From contig CANKVU010000001.1 of the NCBI GenBank assembly GCA_947487205.1, forward strand, positions 248,001 through 312,000: a DNA stretch of 64,000 nt, in the 5' to 3' direction. The notes beneath the pieces were generated by a model. That model had not been told where the DNA came from. It saw only the letters and a program-made list of their open reading frames with translations, and did not search any database. This document shows positions 33,811-47,989 of this stretch, in pieces. Origin of the DNA: an uncultured Paracoccaceae bacterium (GTDB lineage: Bacteria > Pseudomonadota > Alphaproteobacteria > Rhodobacterales > Rhodobacteraceae). Position 1 is the first letter of the stretch, and the number at the start of each line of letters is the position of its first letter. Made by a program: the position numbers and the translations under genes.

Positions 33811-33856
33811 GGGGCGGCACGGGACGGCACGCCGCTGGGGCCGCCCCGGGAGCGGA

Positions 33857-34744
33857 TCAGCCCAGCTGGGCGGGATCGAGGCCGCGGATGAACGCCGCCA
33901 GATCGTCGCGCAGGTCGGGCCGCTTCAGCCCGAAGCTGACCGTCGCCTGCAGGAAGCCCGCCTTGGCCCCGCAATCGAAGCGCCGGCCGTCGAATTTCAG
34001 CCCCCAGACTCCCTTGTCGGTGGAGATCTGCTGCGCGATGGCGTCGGTGAGCTGGATCTCTCCGCCCTTGCCGGGGTCCTGCGTGTCGAGCACGTCGAGG
34101 ACCTCGGGCGTCAGGATGTAGCGACCGATGACGGCGAGGTTCGACGGCGCCTCCTCGGGATCGGGCTTCTCGACCATGCCGTCGACGCGCACGGCCTTGG
34201 AGCCATCGTCCTGCACGTCGAGGATGCCGTATTTCGATGTCTCGGCGCGGTCGACCTCCATCGCGGCGACCATGCAGCCGCCGGTCTCCGACTGGGCGTC
34301 GACCATCTGCTGCAGGCAGGGCGTCTCGCTGTCGATCACGTCGTCGGGCAGGATCACGGCGAAGGGCTCGTCGCCGATCAGGCGTCGGGCGCACCAGACC
34401 GCGTGGCCCAGCCCCTTGGCCTGCTGCTGGCGGATGGTCGAGATCGCGCCGGAGGGCATGTCGGTGCGGCCGAGCTCTTCGAGCAGGTCGGTCTTGCCCT
34501 TCTCCTTGAGCGAGTTCTCCAGCTCGGGGGCGCGGTCGAAATAGTCGACGAGAGAGGATTTGCCGCGCGCGGTGACGAAGATGAAATCGGTGATCCCCGC
34601 GGCGCGGGCCTCGTCCATCGCGTACTGGATCAGCGGCCGGTCCACGAGGGTCATCATCTCCTTCGGCATCGACTTCGTCGCCGGGAGGAAACGCGTCCCC
34701 AGACCGGCGATGGGAAGGACGGCCTTCGTTACTTTGCGGGGCAT
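33857..34744 (-). CDS. galU: UTP-glucose-1-phosphate uridylyltransferase
   Basis: A 295-residue nucleotidyltransferase that makes UDP-glucose for surface polysaccharides. It starts with the signature A-V-L-P-I-A-G-L-G-T-R-F-L-P-A-T-K-S-M-P-K-E-M (residues 8-30), and has G-L-G-H-A-V-W-C-A near 112, the metal-site region I-L-P-D-D-V-I and the V-E-K-P segment near 195. Length and motifs are those of bacterial GalU. ATG 34744 follows a weak AGATCCC site. cysQ lies 41 bases upstream on the same strand. Confidence 0.96.
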   Translation of the reverse strand: MPRKVTKAVLPIAGLGTRFLPATKSMPKEMMTLVDRPLIQYAMDEARAAGITDFIFVTARGKSSLVDYFDRAPELENSLKEKGKTDLLEELGRTDMPSGAISTIRQQQAKGLGHAVWCARRLIGDEPFAVILPDDVIDSETPCLQQMVDAQSETGGCMVAAMEVDRAETSKYGILDVQDDGSKAVRVDGMVEKPDPEEAPSNLAVIGRYILTPEVLDVLDTQDPGKGGEIQLTDAIAQQISTDKGVWGLKFDGRRFDCGAKAGFLQATVSFGLKRPDLRDDLAAFIRGLDPAQLG

Positions 34745-34785
34745 GGGATCTCCGGTATCACAGGATTTCGGGTTCAGGCGTGGTT

Positions 34786-35592
34786 CTAGCGCGAGGCGGG
34801 CCGTTTCAACGACACGCCCGGCGCATGGGCGATGAAGAACGGGTTGGCGAACCCCTCCTTGCCGTAGCCGAGGGGGTCGAGGTCGTCGAACCGCACGACC
34901 CGCCCCCCGGCCCCGGCCAGCACCGCGTGGCCCGCGGCGGTGTCCCATTCCATGGTGCGGCCGAGGCGGGGATAGAGATGCGCCTCGCCGCAGGCGACGA
35001 GGCAGAATTTCAGCGACGAGCCGGCGCTGACCAGATCGGCGACATCGTAGCGGCCGATGTAATCGTCGGTGGCTTGGTCGCGGTGCGATTTCGACGCCAC
35101 GACGAGGAGCGCGTCGTCGCCCGGGTCGCGGGCCGAGATCGGGCGCGTCTCTCCGGCCGCGGCGGGATCGTGGGCGCCGAACTCCTCCACCGCGCGGCCG
35201 GCCGCGTCGGTGTAGAAGAGCCGCCCGCGGGCCGGGGCATAGACGATGCCGCGCACCGGAACGCCGTTGGCGACATAGGCGATGTTGACGGTGAAGTCGC
35301 CGCGCCGCTGGACGAATTCCTTGGTCCCGTCCAGCGGATCCACGATCAGGAAGGTGGCGGCGGAGAGGTCGTGGCTGTCGGCCTGCTCCTCGGTCACGAG
35401 CAGCGTGTCGGGAAAGGCCGCGCGCAACCCCGCCGAGATGAGCGCGTCGGCGGCCTCGTCGGCCTCGGTGACGGGGCTGTCGTCGGATTTCGTCCGCACG
35501 TCGAAATCGGGGCGGTCGTAGATCTCCATGATCGCGGCGCCGGCCTCGATCGCCAGCCGCCGCGTGACATCCAGTAGCCTATCGAAATCCAT
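34786..35592 (-). CDS. cysQ: 3'(2'),5'-bisphosphate nucleotidase
   Basis: A 268-residue magnesium phosphatase of the inositol monophosphatase superfamily. The metal motif V-D-P-L-D-G-T-K-E-F is near residue 86 and the C-terminal motif E-W-D-T-A-A-G-H-A-V-L near 213. The T-K-E-F form and length are those of CysQ, which removes 3'-phosphoadenosine 5'-phosphate left from sulfate assimilation. ATG 35592 was chosen over an in-frame GTG at 35598 because AGGAAAGG touches the GTG but is well spaced from the ATG. It probably shares a transcript with galU downstream. Confidence 0.93.
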   Translation of the reverse strand: MDFDRLLDVTRRLAIEAGAAIMEIYDRPDFDVRTKSDDSPVTEADEAADALISAGLRAAFPDTLLVTEEQADSHDLSAATFLIVDPLDGTKEFVQRRGDFTVNIAYVANGVPVRGIVYAPARGRLFYTDAAGRAVEEFGAHDPAAAGETRPISARDPGDDALLVVASKSHRDQATDDYIGRYDVADLVSAGSSLKFCLVACGEAHLYPRLGRTMEWDTAAGHAVLAGAGGRVVRFDDLDPLGYGKEGFANPFFIAHAPGVSLKRPASR

Positions 35593-35754
35593 GGTCACCT
35601 TTCCTGCCCGGTCGCCGCGTTATGCGCCGGGCTCAACGGCGATGACAAGTTCGAGGTCCGCACCGCGCCGCATTCCGGCGGAAAACACCGTTTCCGGGCC
35701 GGGATCGCGGCGGGAATCGGCGCCTGCCGGCCGTCTTCGGGACCATCGGTGATG

Positions 35755-36381
35755 CTATCCCCGGGCCCCGGCGGCGGGCGGCAGGGCCACGCGCATGGTG
35801 ACGTTGATACGCCCACCGTCCGGCAGGAGCCGCGACGAGCCGTGCCGCACCCGGTCGATCCCGTGGTGGAGGAGCCGCGCCTTGCCCCCGAGCACGGCCA
35901 CGTCGCCCGAATGCAGCCAGACGCTTTCGGTGCGGCCGCCGCGTTCGAGGTTGCCGATGCGAAAGAGCGCCGCGTCGCCCAGCGACAGGGAGAGGACCGG
36001 CTGGTCCAGATCGGCCTCGTCGCGGTCCTGGTGCATTCCCATTCGCGCCCCCTCGCCGTAGAAGTTGACGAGGCAGGTATCGGGCGGCGCGGCGGTTCCG
36101 GCATGGGCCCGCCAGAGGGACAGCAGCCGGTCGGGGATCGGCGGCCAGTCCGCGCCCGAGGGGTGGCGCGGCTCGTAGCGATAGCCGCGCCGGTCCGACA
36201 CCCAGCCCACGCGGCCGGCGGAGGTCATCCGCACGCTCATCCGGCGGCCGCGCGCGGTCTCGGGGTGAAAGAGTGGCGCGCGGGCGGCCACGGCGCGCAG
36301 ATCGCCGAGGAGGTCGACCTGCGCGGAGGCGTCGAGCGCCCCCGGAACGATCCGGACGCCGCGGATATCGAATGGCTCCAT
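35755..36381 (-). CDS. alkB: AlkB-type DNA repair dioxygenase
   Basis: A 208-residue Fe(II)/2-oxoglutarate dioxygenase that removes alkyl groups from damaged bases. Iron ligands are visible as His117 and Asp119 (M-H-Q-D) and His173 (L-L-H-H-G), and the 2-oxoglutarate/substrate signature R-I-N-V-T-M-R is at 191-197. [12 protein letters not shown] is the usual context. Length is typical of bacterial AlkB. It is divergent from dnaK; the 162 bases after its stop, before cysQ, show no gene. Confidence 0.95.
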   Translation of the reverse strand: MEPFDIRGVRIVPGALDASAQVDLLGDLRAVAARAPLFHPETARGRRMSVRMTSAGRVGWVSDRRGYRYEPRHPSGADWPPIPDRLLSLWRAHAGTAAPPDTCLVNFYGEGARMGMHQDRDEADLDQPVLSLSLGDAALFRIGNLERGGRTESVWLHSGDVAVLGGKARLLHHGIDRVRHGSSRLLPDGGRINVTMRVALPPAAGARG

Positions 36382-36428
36382 TCGGGCCCTCCCATCGGTT
36401 TGACCGCATTTTCGGGACCCGTGGCGGG

Positions 36429-36457
36429 ATTGCAGCCCGAAAATCCGCTTCCTATAT
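36429..36457 (+). promoter_or_regulatory. Candidate heat-shock (RpoH) promoter of dnaK
   Basis: ATTG (36429-36432) and CCTATAT (36451-36457) are 18 bases apart. The alphaproteobacterial RpoH consensus is CTTG, 17 or 18 bases, then CYTATNT, so the -10 matches perfectly and the -35 in three of four bases. It lies 113 bases before the dnaK ATG. Confidence 0.6.
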
Positions 36458-36569
36458 ACGCTCCGACGCCGACCCGGAGGCGGAAAATCCGGGATCTGGG
36501 ATCGGTGGGCAGGTGCCTATACGGGTCTGCCTGCGAAGCAATCGCCTGAAGCAAGAGGATAAGAACAGC

Positions 36570-38489
<1,920 letters not shown>

Positions 38490-38506
38490 GGCACTCCGTC
38501 CCTGAC

Positions 38507-38545
38507 AGAGGGGCCGGTCCGACCCCGTCGGACCGGCCCTCTTCT
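38507..38545 (+). terminator. Hairpin between dnaK and dnaJ, possible partial terminator
   Basis: GGGCCGGTCCGAC (38511-38523) and its exact complement GTCGGACCGGCCC (38527-38539) form a 13-base-pair stem with a CCC loop, extendable outward by a few pairs and followed by TTCT. It could reduce dnaJ expression relative to dnaK or protect the dnaK transcript end. The dnaJ ribosome binding site (GGAGG) follows directly. Confidence 0.6.
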
Positions 38546-38559
38546 ATGGAGGACCATCC

Positions 38560-39711
38560 ATGGCGAAACGTGATTTCTACGAGACTCTCGGGGTCGCCAA
38601 GGGCGCGTCGGCCGACGAGATCAAGAAGGCCTATCGCCGCAAGGCGAAGGACCTGCACCCCGACCGCAACGCGGACAACCCCAAGGCCGAAGCCGACTTC
38701 AAGGAGGTCAACGAGGCCTACGAGGTCCTGAAGGACGCCGAGAAGAAGGCGGCCTACGACCGGTTCGGCCACGCCGCCTTCGAGGGCGGCATGGGCGGCG
38801 GCGGGGCCGGTGCGGCGCGGCCGGGCGGCATGGGCGGCCAGGGCGATTTCGCCTCCGCCTTCTCGGACGTGTTCGACGATCTCTTCGGCGATTTCATGGG
38901 CCAGCGGCGCGGCGGCCAGCGCGCGACCCGCGGATCCGACCTGCGCTACAATCTGCGGGTGACGCTGGAAGAAGCCCATCGCGGCCTGCAGAAGACGATC
39001 ACCGTGCCCACGGCGGTGGTCTGCGAGGTGTGCCACGGATCGGGCGCCGAGGGCGGCGCCGAGCCCGCCACCTGCCCGACCTGTTCGGGCATGGGCAAGG
39101 TGCGCGCCCAGCAGGGCTTCTTTACCGTCGAGCGGACCTGCCCCACCTGTTCCGGGGCGGGCCAGATCGTCAAGAACCCCTGCCACGCCTGCGCCGGCGC
39201 CGGGCGCCAGCAGAAGGAGCGCGGCCTGTCGGTCAACATCCCCAAGGGGGTGGAGACCGGAACCCGCATCCGCCTGGGCGGCGAGGGCGAGGCCGGGCTG
39301 CGCGGCGGTCCGGCGGGCGATCTCTATATCTTCATCGAGGTGCAGGATCACCCGATCTTCACCCGTGAGGCGGAGAGCCTGTTCTGCCGCGTGCCGGTGT
39401 CGATGACGGCCGCGGCGCTCGGCGGCGATATCGAGGTGCCGACGATCGACGGCGGCCGGTCCCGGGTGAAGATCCCCGCCGGCAGCCAGTCGGGCAAGCA
39501 GATGCGCCTGCGCGGCAAGGGGATGCCGGCGCTGCGCGGCGGGGGCATGGGTGACATGTATATCGAACTGGCCGTCGAGACGCCGGTGAACCTCACCCAC
39601 CGGCAGCGCGACCTGTTGCGGGAGTTCGAGAACCTGTCGGAGGAGAACAACCCCGAAAGCTCGGGCTTCTTCCGCAAGGTGAAGACGTTCTGGGACGGCA
39701 TGAAGGGCTGA
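38560..39711 (+). CDS. dnaJ: Chaperone protein DnaJ (Hsp40)
   Basis: A 383-residue type I J-protein. The J domain (residues 1-70) contains H-P-D at about 33-35; a Gly/Phe-rich stretch follows; the zinc domain has all four C-x-x-C-x-G-x-G repeats ([32 protein letters not shown]) between about 147 and 215; then the two substrate-binding beta domains. It stimulates DnaK ATPase and delivers substrates. Ribosome binding site TGGAGGACC precedes the ATG. Confidence 0.98.
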   Translation: MAKRDFYETLGVAKGASADEIKKAYRRKAKDLHPDRNADNPKAEADFKEVNEAYEVLKDAEKKAAYDRFGHAAFEGGMGGGGAGAARPGGMGGQGDFASAFSDVFDDLFGDFMGQRRGGQRATRGSDLRYNLRVTLEEAHRGLQKTITVPTAVVCEVCHGSGAEGGAEPATCPTCSGMGKVRAQQGFFTVERTCPTCSGAGQIVKNPCHACAGAGRQQKERGLSVNIPKGVETGTRIRLGGEGEAGLRGGPAGDLYIFIEVQDHPIFTREAESLFCRVPVSMTAAALGGDIEVPTIDGGRSRVKIPAGSQSGKQMRLRGKGMPALRGGGMGDMYIELAVETPVNLTHRQRDLLREFENLSEENNPESSGFFRKVKTFWDGMKG

Positions 39712-39716
39712 GCCAC

Positions 39717-39750
39717 GGCCGGGACGGAAAGCCTGTCCCGGCCGGCATTT
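39717..39750 (+). terminator. Terminator hairpin after dnaJ
   Basis: GGCCGGGAC (39717-39725) and GTCCCGGCC (39735-39743) form a perfect nine-base-pair stem with a nine-base loop, followed by GGCATTTA. It starts six bases after the dnaJ stop codon and precedes radC by 36 bases. Confidence 0.6.
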
Positions 39751-39785
39751 ACCCGCCCTTCACGGTCGCCGCGCAAGTTCGGCCC

Positions 39786-40523
39786 ATGGCCGATTTTTCC
39801 GACAGACAGGCCTCCTTCCTGGCCGGCGAGGCGCCGGTGCCGAAGGGGGCCCCCTCGTACCTCGCCGATCACCGGGCACGGCTGCGCGAGCGGTTCGAGG
39901 CCGGGGGCCACGCCCCGATGCCCGATTACGAACTTCTGGAACTGCTGCTGTTCCGCATGATCCCGCGCCGCGACGTGAAGCCGGTGGCCCGGGCGCTGAT
40001 CGACCGGTTCGGGGACTTGGGCGGCGTCCTGGCGGCCCCGCCAGCGGACCTGGCCACGATCGACGGCGTCGGCGCCGCGGTGGCGCTGGAGCTGAAGGTG
40101 ACCGAGGCGGCGGCGCAGCGCGCGCTGCGCTCCCGCGTGATGCGGCGGCCGGTCGTCTCGGGCTGGGACGCGCTGCTCGACTACCTGCGCGCGACGCTGT
40201 CGCGCTCGACGACGGAACGGTTCCGGATCCTGTTCCTCGACACCCGGAACACGCTGGTGGCCGACGAGGAACAGGCGCGGGGCACGATCGACCACGTCCC
40301 CGTCTATCCGCGCGAGGTGGTGCGCCGGGCGCTGGAACTGAACGCCAAGGCGGTGATCCTGGTCCACAACCACCCCTCGGGCGATCCGACGCCGTCGCAG
40401 GCCGATATCGCCATGACGCAGCGCATCGCCGCCGCCTGCGAGGTGCTGGAGATCACGCTCCACGATCACGTCATCGTCGGGCGGGAGGCGACGCTGAGCT
40501 TTCGCGCGCACGGGCTTCTCTAG
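39786..40523 (+). CDS. radC: RadC family JAMM-domain protein
   Basis: A 245-residue protein. A helix-hairpin-helix-like N-terminal part (L-A-T-I-D-G-V-G-A-A-V-A-L-E-L-K, about 95-115) precedes the MPN+/JAMM domain, whose metal motif is V-H-N-H-P-S-G-D-P-T-P-S-Q-A-D near residue 196. Despite the name, a DNA repair role is doubtful for the family and the enzymatic activity is not established. Its stop codon overlaps the stop of the converging gene through a shared CTAG. Confidence 0.93.
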   Translation: MADFSDRQASFLAGEAPVPKGAPSYLADHRARLRERFEAGGHAPMPDYELLELLLFRMIPRRDVKPVARALIDRFGDLGGVLAAPPADLATIDGVGAAVALELKVTEAAAQRALRSRVMRRPVVSGWDALLDYLRATLSRSTTERFRILFLDTRNTLVADEEQARGTIDHVPVYPREVVRRALELNAKAVILVHNHPSGDPTPSQADIAMTQRIAAACEVLEITLHDHVIVGREATLSFRAHGLL

Positions 40524-42033
40524 TCGAGCCAGACCTCGACGCGGCGGTTGATCCGGCGCCCCCAGGCGGTGTCGTCGCAGGCCATGGGCAGCGCCTCGCC
40601 GTAGGCCGCGACCGACAGAGCCGCCCCGCCGCCGCGCAGGCGGTCGGCGACGGCGTCGCGCACCGCCTCGGCCCGGCCGCGCGAGAGGGCCCGGTTCGCG
40701 GCCCAGGGCCCCTGCCCGTCGGAGAAGCCCGCGAAAAGGAGGTCGCGCCCGTCGAAGAGCCCCTGGTCGAGCGCCGCGCGCAGGAGCGCCACGTTGGAGG
40801 CCGAGGGCGCGTCGAGCGTGGTGGAGGCGTTCTCGAACCGGAAGGAGAGCGACAGCCGCGCGCGGCCGGAGAGATCGCGGACCATCCGCCTGAGCCCCGC
40901 GAGATCGCGCGTGTCCTCGGCCGAAAGGATCGCGAGCCCCAGCCGCGCGCCCTGCTCGGCGAAGGGGATGGTGACGGGGGATTGGTCCACGAGGCCCGCG
41001 CGGCCGATCACCGGCTGCGCCGCCGGCGAGGTGACGTAATCCACCACCTGCCGCGCGAACGGCGCGACCCGGCGCGCCGGGGCGACGAGACGCACCGGCG
41101 AAGTGAGGGGGTAATCCTCGGTCTTGATGGCGGGGGGCGCGGCCTCGGTCAGCGTGCCGCAGGACCCCGACAGAGCCAGCGCCCGCACGCCCTCCATCCG
41201 CGAGCGCAAGGTCACGCCGAGCGCGCCCGGATCCGCCGCGACGGCGCGGGAGAGCGCGGCCAGGTCCGCGTGCGCGCGCGGCCCGGGATCCTCGATATCG
41301 GGCGAAAGGAGCGCCGCGACCGCCTCGCCGGCGCCGGTGCGGGGATCGGGCAGGTGCAGCGCGATGGGTCCGGCCGGGCCGCCGAGATCGGACCAGTCGT
41401 CGATCCGGCCGGCCAGCACGCCGCGCAATTCCTCGACGCCGATGCGGCGGACGGGATTTTGCGGCGCCACCACCGGCACCAGCGCGTCGAGCCCCAGGAT
41501 CGCGCTCTGCCCCGGGCGGGAAAGGTCGCCCCGGCCCGCCGCGCGCGCAATCGCCAGTTCGCGCGGGAACGGCGGACGGATCGTCACGGCCAGGTCGGCC
41601 GCGTCGGCGACGATGTCGGCCAATCCTTCGGCGGAGCTGGTGGGATGCACGCTGATCCGTCCCGCCACCCCGTCCTCGCCGGTGAAGGTGTGGATCTTCC
41701 GCCCCTCGTCCCCCTCGGCGGTGGAGAGGGCAAGTCCGGCCTGCGCCGCGAAGCTGTCGAGAAGCGGGCGCAGCACGTCGTCGAGGATCGCGGCCTCGCC
41801 CGAGATCCGCACCGTCTCGACCGCGTCCGGGGCCGGACAGGCCCGCCCCTCGCAGGTCAGGTCGGTGCCGTCGAGCGTGACCTCGCCGTGGCGGCCGAGG
41901 AGCCGGTAATAGCGCCCGTCATGGCCCAGCAATTCCCCACGGGCGACGATATTTCCCCCGTCTCGCAGCACGATCTCCGCCGCGGAGACGGGGCCCGCGG
42001 CAAGCCCCAGGACGAACGCCAGAAGCCGCAGCG

Positions 42034-42055
<22 letters not shown>
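40520..42055 (-). CDS. PstS-like periplasmic binding domain fused to an OmpA C-terminal domain
   Basis: About 511 residues. A hydrophobic signal ([17 protein letters not shown]) is followed by a small beta domain, then a phosphate-binding-protein-like region with typical pieces ([27 protein letters not shown]), and an OmpA-type peptidoglycan-binding domain near the end ([34 protein letters not shown]). There is no ATG in the right place: the likely start is TTG at 42055, which overlaps the secA end by 22 bases; nearby CTG codons are alternatives. Function is unknown; a cell-wall-anchored ligand sensor is an inference. Confidence 0.82.
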
Positions 42056-44736
<2,681 letters not shown>

Positions 44737-44903
44737 GGACTCTCCTGACGTCAAATCTTTCGAGGGGATCGCTTGCCCGGCCGGTCGGTGCCGAATAGGA
44801 AGGCGGCAAGACAGGGCCCCTTCAGAGGCTGCCAGCGATGTAAGGGGCGCCCATCACAGTGTCAACGTCGGCCGCCGGGAGCGGCCGGGAAAGGATCGCG
44901 AGC

Positions 44904-45734
44904 ATGAGCAAGCTGGGAACCTGGGCGGCGGCGGCGCTGCTCGGCGCGGTCGCCCTTCCCGTGGCCGCGCAGGATGCCGGAACCGTGGTGGCGACCGTGA
45001 ACGGGACCGACATCACGCTGGGTCACATGGCGGCGATGCGGCAGGGCCTGCCGGCCGATTACGACCAGCTCGAGCCGCAGATGCTGTACGATTCGATCCT
45101 CGACCAGCTGGTCCGGCAGCAGGCCGTCGGCGACACCGCCGACGCGCCCGCGCCCTATGTGCAATTGTCGCTCGACAACGAGCGCCGCGCCCTGCTCGCC
45201 AGCCAGGTGCTGGCGGCGCGCGTCGAGTCCGACGTGACGGACGAGGCGATCGAGACGGAGTACCAGCGCCTTTACGGAGATCAGGAGCCGCAGCCGGAAT
45301 TCGACGCCTCCCACATCCTGGTGGAGACCGAGGCGGAGGCCGAGGAGCTGATCGCCGAACTGGAGGACGGCGCCGATTTCGCCGAGCTGGCGCGGGCCCG
45401 CTCCACCGGGCCCTCGGGCCCGAACGGCGGCGCGCTGGGCTGGTTCGGCGCCGGCGCAATGGTGCCCGCCTTCGACGCGGCGGTGCGCGACATGGAGCCC
45501 GGCGAGATCGCCGGCCCGGTGGAGACCGAGTTCGGCTGGCACGTCATCCGCCTGAACGACAGCCGCCAGAGCGCGGCGCCGCCGCTCGACGAGGTGCGGG
45601 GCGAGATCGCGCAGAGCCTGCAGGAACGCGTCGTGACCGAGGCGATGGACGAGATCATGGCCGATGCCGAGGTCAGCCGGCCGGAGGTCGATGTCGACCC
45701 CTCGGTCCTGGGCGACGCCGCGTTCCTCGACTGA
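44904..45734 (+). CDS. Periplasmic parvulin-type peptidyl-prolyl isomerase
   Basis: A 276-residue exported isomerase. The Sec signal is residues 1-22 (A-A-A-L-L-G-A-V-A-L-P-V-A-A-Q). The N-terminal helical part starts A-T-V-N-G-T-D-I-T, as in PrsA/PpiD-like foldases, and the rotamase domain spans about 143-235 (A-S-H-I-L-V-E-T, F-A-E-L-A-R, G-G-A-L-G-W-F-G-A-G-A-M-V-P-A-F, T-E-F-G-W-H-V-I-R). It is expected to help fold exported proteins, fitting its position divergent from secA. argJ follows after one base, so they form one operon. Confidence 0.93.
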   Translation: MSKLGTWAAAALLGAVALPVAAQDAGTVVATVNGTDITLGHMAAMRQGLPADYDQLEPQMLYDSILDQLVRQQAVGDTADAPAPYVQLSLDNERRALLASQVLAARVESDVTDEAIETEYQRLYGDQEPQPEFDASHILVETEAEAEELIAELEDGADFAELARARSTGPSGPNGGALGWFGAGAMVPAFDAAVRDMEPGEIAGPVETEFGWHVIRLNDSRQSAAPPLDEVRGEIAQSLQERVVTEAMDEIMADAEVSRPEVDVDPSVLGDAAFLD

Positions 45735-45735
45735 C

Positions 45736-46953
45736 ATGCCCGCCCTCTCGCCGCTCGCCCCCGCCGCCTTTCCCGACCTGCCGCGCATCGACGGCCTGCG
45801 GATCGCCGCGGGCGCCGCGGGCGTGCGCTATCCGGGCCGGACCGACGTGATGCTGGCCGTGCTCGACCCCGGCACCACCCTGGCCGGCACCTTCACCCGC
45901 TCGGCCACCCGCTCGGCCGCCGTGCGCGATTGCGAGGCCAAGATCGGCGCCGACATCGACGGGCCTGCGGTGATCCTGGTCAATTCCGGCAATTCGAACG
46001 CCTTCACCGGGCGCGCGGGCGACGAAGCGGTGGCGCGGCTCTGCGCCGCGGCCGCCCGGGCCACGGGCGCGCGGGAGGAGCGGGTGCTGACCGCCTCCAC
46101 CGGCGTCATCGGCGAGCGGCTGCCCGACGAGCGCATCGCGGCGGTTCTGGACGACCTTGCCGGAGCGCTGGCGCCGGCCGCGCTGGACGCGGCGGCGCGC
46201 GCGATCATGACCACCGACACCTTCCCCAAGGGCGCGGGCCGCCTCGTGGAGATCGACGGCCGCGCGGTGTCGATCGCGGGCATCGCCAAGGGATCGGGAA
46301 TGATCGCCCCCGACATGGCGACGATGCTCGTCTACGTCTTCACCGATGCGGAAGTGGCGCGGCCCCTCCTCCAGGAGATGCTGTCGGACCTGACCGACCG
46401 GACCTTCAACTGCATCACCGTGGACGGAGACACCTCCACGTCAGACACGCTGCTGCTGGCCGCCACCGGGCGCTCCGCCGCGATCACCCGGCGCGGCGGC
46501 CCGTTCGAGGACGCCCTTCACGCGGTGATGCTGGACCTCGCCCACCAGGTCGTGCGCGACGGCGAGGGGGCGACGAAGTTCGTCGAGGTCGCGGTGACCG
46601 GGGCCGACAGTGATGCCGATGCCCGCAAGGTGGCCTCCGCGATCGCCAATTCCCCCCTGGTCAAGACCGCCATTGCCGGGGAGGACCCGAACTGGGGACG
46701 CATCGTCATGGCGGTGGGCAAGTCCGGCGCGGCCGCCGACCGCGACCGCCTGTCGATCCGGTTCGGGGACATCCCGGTGGCCCGCGACGGATGGGTGGCG
46801 CCCGGATACCGCGAGGCGGACGGCGCGGCCTACATGCGGGGGCAGGAGCTGACGATCGGCGTCGATCTGGGCCTCGGCTCCGGCGTGGCCACGATGTGGA
46901 CCTGCGACCTGACCCACGCCTATATCGACATCAACGCCGATTACCGCTCGTGA
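45736..46953 (+). CDS. argJ: Bifunctional ornithine acetyltransferase / N-acetylglutamate synthase
   Basis: A 405-residue enzyme of the cyclic arginine pathway that moves the acetyl group from N-acetylornithine to glutamate. It is made as one chain and cleaves itself before the Thr of the A-T-M-L motif; the site is clear here (K-G-S-G-M-I-A-P-D-M-A-T-M-L-V-Y). Other family pieces are N-S-G-N-S-N-A-F-T-G, S-T-G-V-I-G-E-R-L-P, T-V-D-G-D-T-S-T-S-D-T and G-E-D-P-N-W-G-R-I. It begins one base after the parvulin stop and its stop overlaps the mutT GTG start (GTGA). Confidence 0.97.
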   Translation: MPALSPLAPAAFPDLPRIDGLRIAAGAAGVRYPGRTDVMLAVLDPGTTLAGTFTRSATRSAAVRDCEAKIGADIDGPAVILVNSGNSNAFTGRAGDEAVARLCAAAARATGAREERVLTASTGVIGERLPDERIAAVLDDLAGALAPAALDAAARAIMTTDTFPKGAGRLVEIDGRAVSIAGIAKGSGMIAPDMATMLVYVFTDAEVARPLLQEMLSDLTDRTFNCITVDGDTSTSDTLLLAATGRSAAITRRGGPFEDALHAVMLDLAHQVVRDGEGATKFVEVAVTGADSDADARKVASAIANSPLVKTAIAGEDPNWGRIVMAVGKSGAAADRDRLSIRFGDIPVARDGWVAPGYREADGAAYMRGQELTIGVDLGLGSGVATMWTCDLTHAYIDINADYRS

Positions 46954-47348
46954 GGCTGGTCCTCGTCTCCGCCGTGGCGCTGATCGACCGGGACGGACGC
47001 GTGCTTCTGGCCGAGCGGCCGGCGGGCAAGTCCATGGCGGGGCTGTGGGAGTTCCCCGGCGGCAAGGTCGAGGCGGGCGAACGCCCCGAGGCGGCGCTGA
47101 TCCGCGAACTGGACGAGGAGCTGGGCATCGGCACCTGGGAAAGCTGCCTGGCACCGCTGACCTTCGCCAGCCACGCCTATGACGATTTCCACCTGCTGAT
47201 GCCGCTCTTCGCATGCCGGAAATGGGAGGGGACACCGGCCCCGCGCGAGGGGCAGCGGCTGGCCTGGGCGCGGCCCGAGCGGCTGCGCGACTACCCCATG
47301 CCGCCCGCCGACCTGCCGCTGATTCCGGTCCTGCGCGACTGGCTCTAG
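46950..47348 (+). CDS. mutT: 8-oxo-dGTP diphosphatase MutT (Nudix hydrolase)
   Basis: A 132-residue Nudix enzyme that cleans oxidised nucleotides from the pool. The full Nudix box is present: G-G-K-V-E-A-G-E-R-P-E-A-A-L-I-R-E-L-D-E with E-L-G-I following (about residues 36-58). Length and start (V-S-A-V-A-L-I-D-R-D-G-R-V-L-L-A-E-R-P) match MutT. The start is GTG 46950, overlapping the argJ stop by four bases, which links translation of the two. Confidence 0.92.
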   Translation: MRLVLVSAVALIDRDGRVLLAERPAGKSMAGLWEFPGGKVEAGERPEAALIRELDEELGIGTWESCLAPLTFASHAYDDFHLLMPLFACRKWEGTPAPREGQRLAWARPERLRDYPMPPADLPLIPVLRDWL

Positions 47349-47458
47349 GATCCGGCGCCGGGGTGACGCGTTTGTGACGAGGAACCCCGCTGGATCGGCC
47401 CCGCCTCGCGCCAGATACTGGGGCAGCGATCCAGACCCGACCCGATCAGGAGCCAGAA

Positions 47459-47989
47459 ATGCCCTCGAGGATGACCCTTGCCGCCGTTCTGCTATCCGTT
47501 GCCGCCCTGCCCGCGGCGGCGCAGGACGACTCCGCCGGAGCCCCGTCCAGCGCCCCCGAACCCGCCTCCCAGTCGGATGGCCCGACGGAGGGCACGTCGG
47601 CCGATACGGCCGGGCAGTCGGATGCGGCCCAGGGCGCGGAGACCGATCCCGCGGCCGAGCAAGAGGCGCTGCAGGTCTATTTCGAGACCGGGCGCGCGGC
47701 CATCGAGGGCGAGCAGGCGGCGGTGCTCGACCAGGCGGCGCGGCTGTTCCGCGAGGGCAACCCCTATGTCATGATCCTGTCGGGCGCTACCGACACCACC
47801 GGCCCGGCGGAGGTCAACCTCGACCTGTCGCTGGCGCGGGCGCGGGCGGTGGCCGAGGGGCTGGAGGCACGGGGCATCCCCGTCGACCGGCTGCAGGTCC
47901 TGGGGCGCGGCACCACCGACCTGCCGGTGGAGACGGGCCCGGACGTGGAGGAACGCGAGAACCGCGTGGTGGAGATCACCTGGCGCTGA
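47459..47989 (+). CDS. OmpA family exported protein
   Basis: A 176-residue protein with a Sec signal (residues 1-22, ending A-A-A-Q-D). A low-complexity linker of Ser, Ala, Pro, Glu and Asp follows to about residue 65. The C-terminal part is an OmpA-like peptidoglycan-binding domain: V-Y-F-E-T-G, I-L-S-G-A-T-D-T-T-G-P-A-E-V-N-L-D-L-S-L-A-R-A-R-A-V and a final E-E-R-E-N-R-V-V-E-I. No membrane barrel is present, so it is periplasmic and wall-binding. Its stop overlaps the start of the Sel1 gene (TGATG). Confidence 0.9.
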   Translation: MPSRMTLAAVLLSVAALPAAAQDDSAGAPSSAPEPASQSDGPTEGTSADTAGQSDAAQGAETDPAAEQEALQVYFETGRAAIEGEQAAVLDQAARLFREGNPYVMILSGATDTTGPAEVNLDLSLARARAVAEGLEARGIPVDRLQVLGRGTTDLPVETGPDVEERENRVVEITWR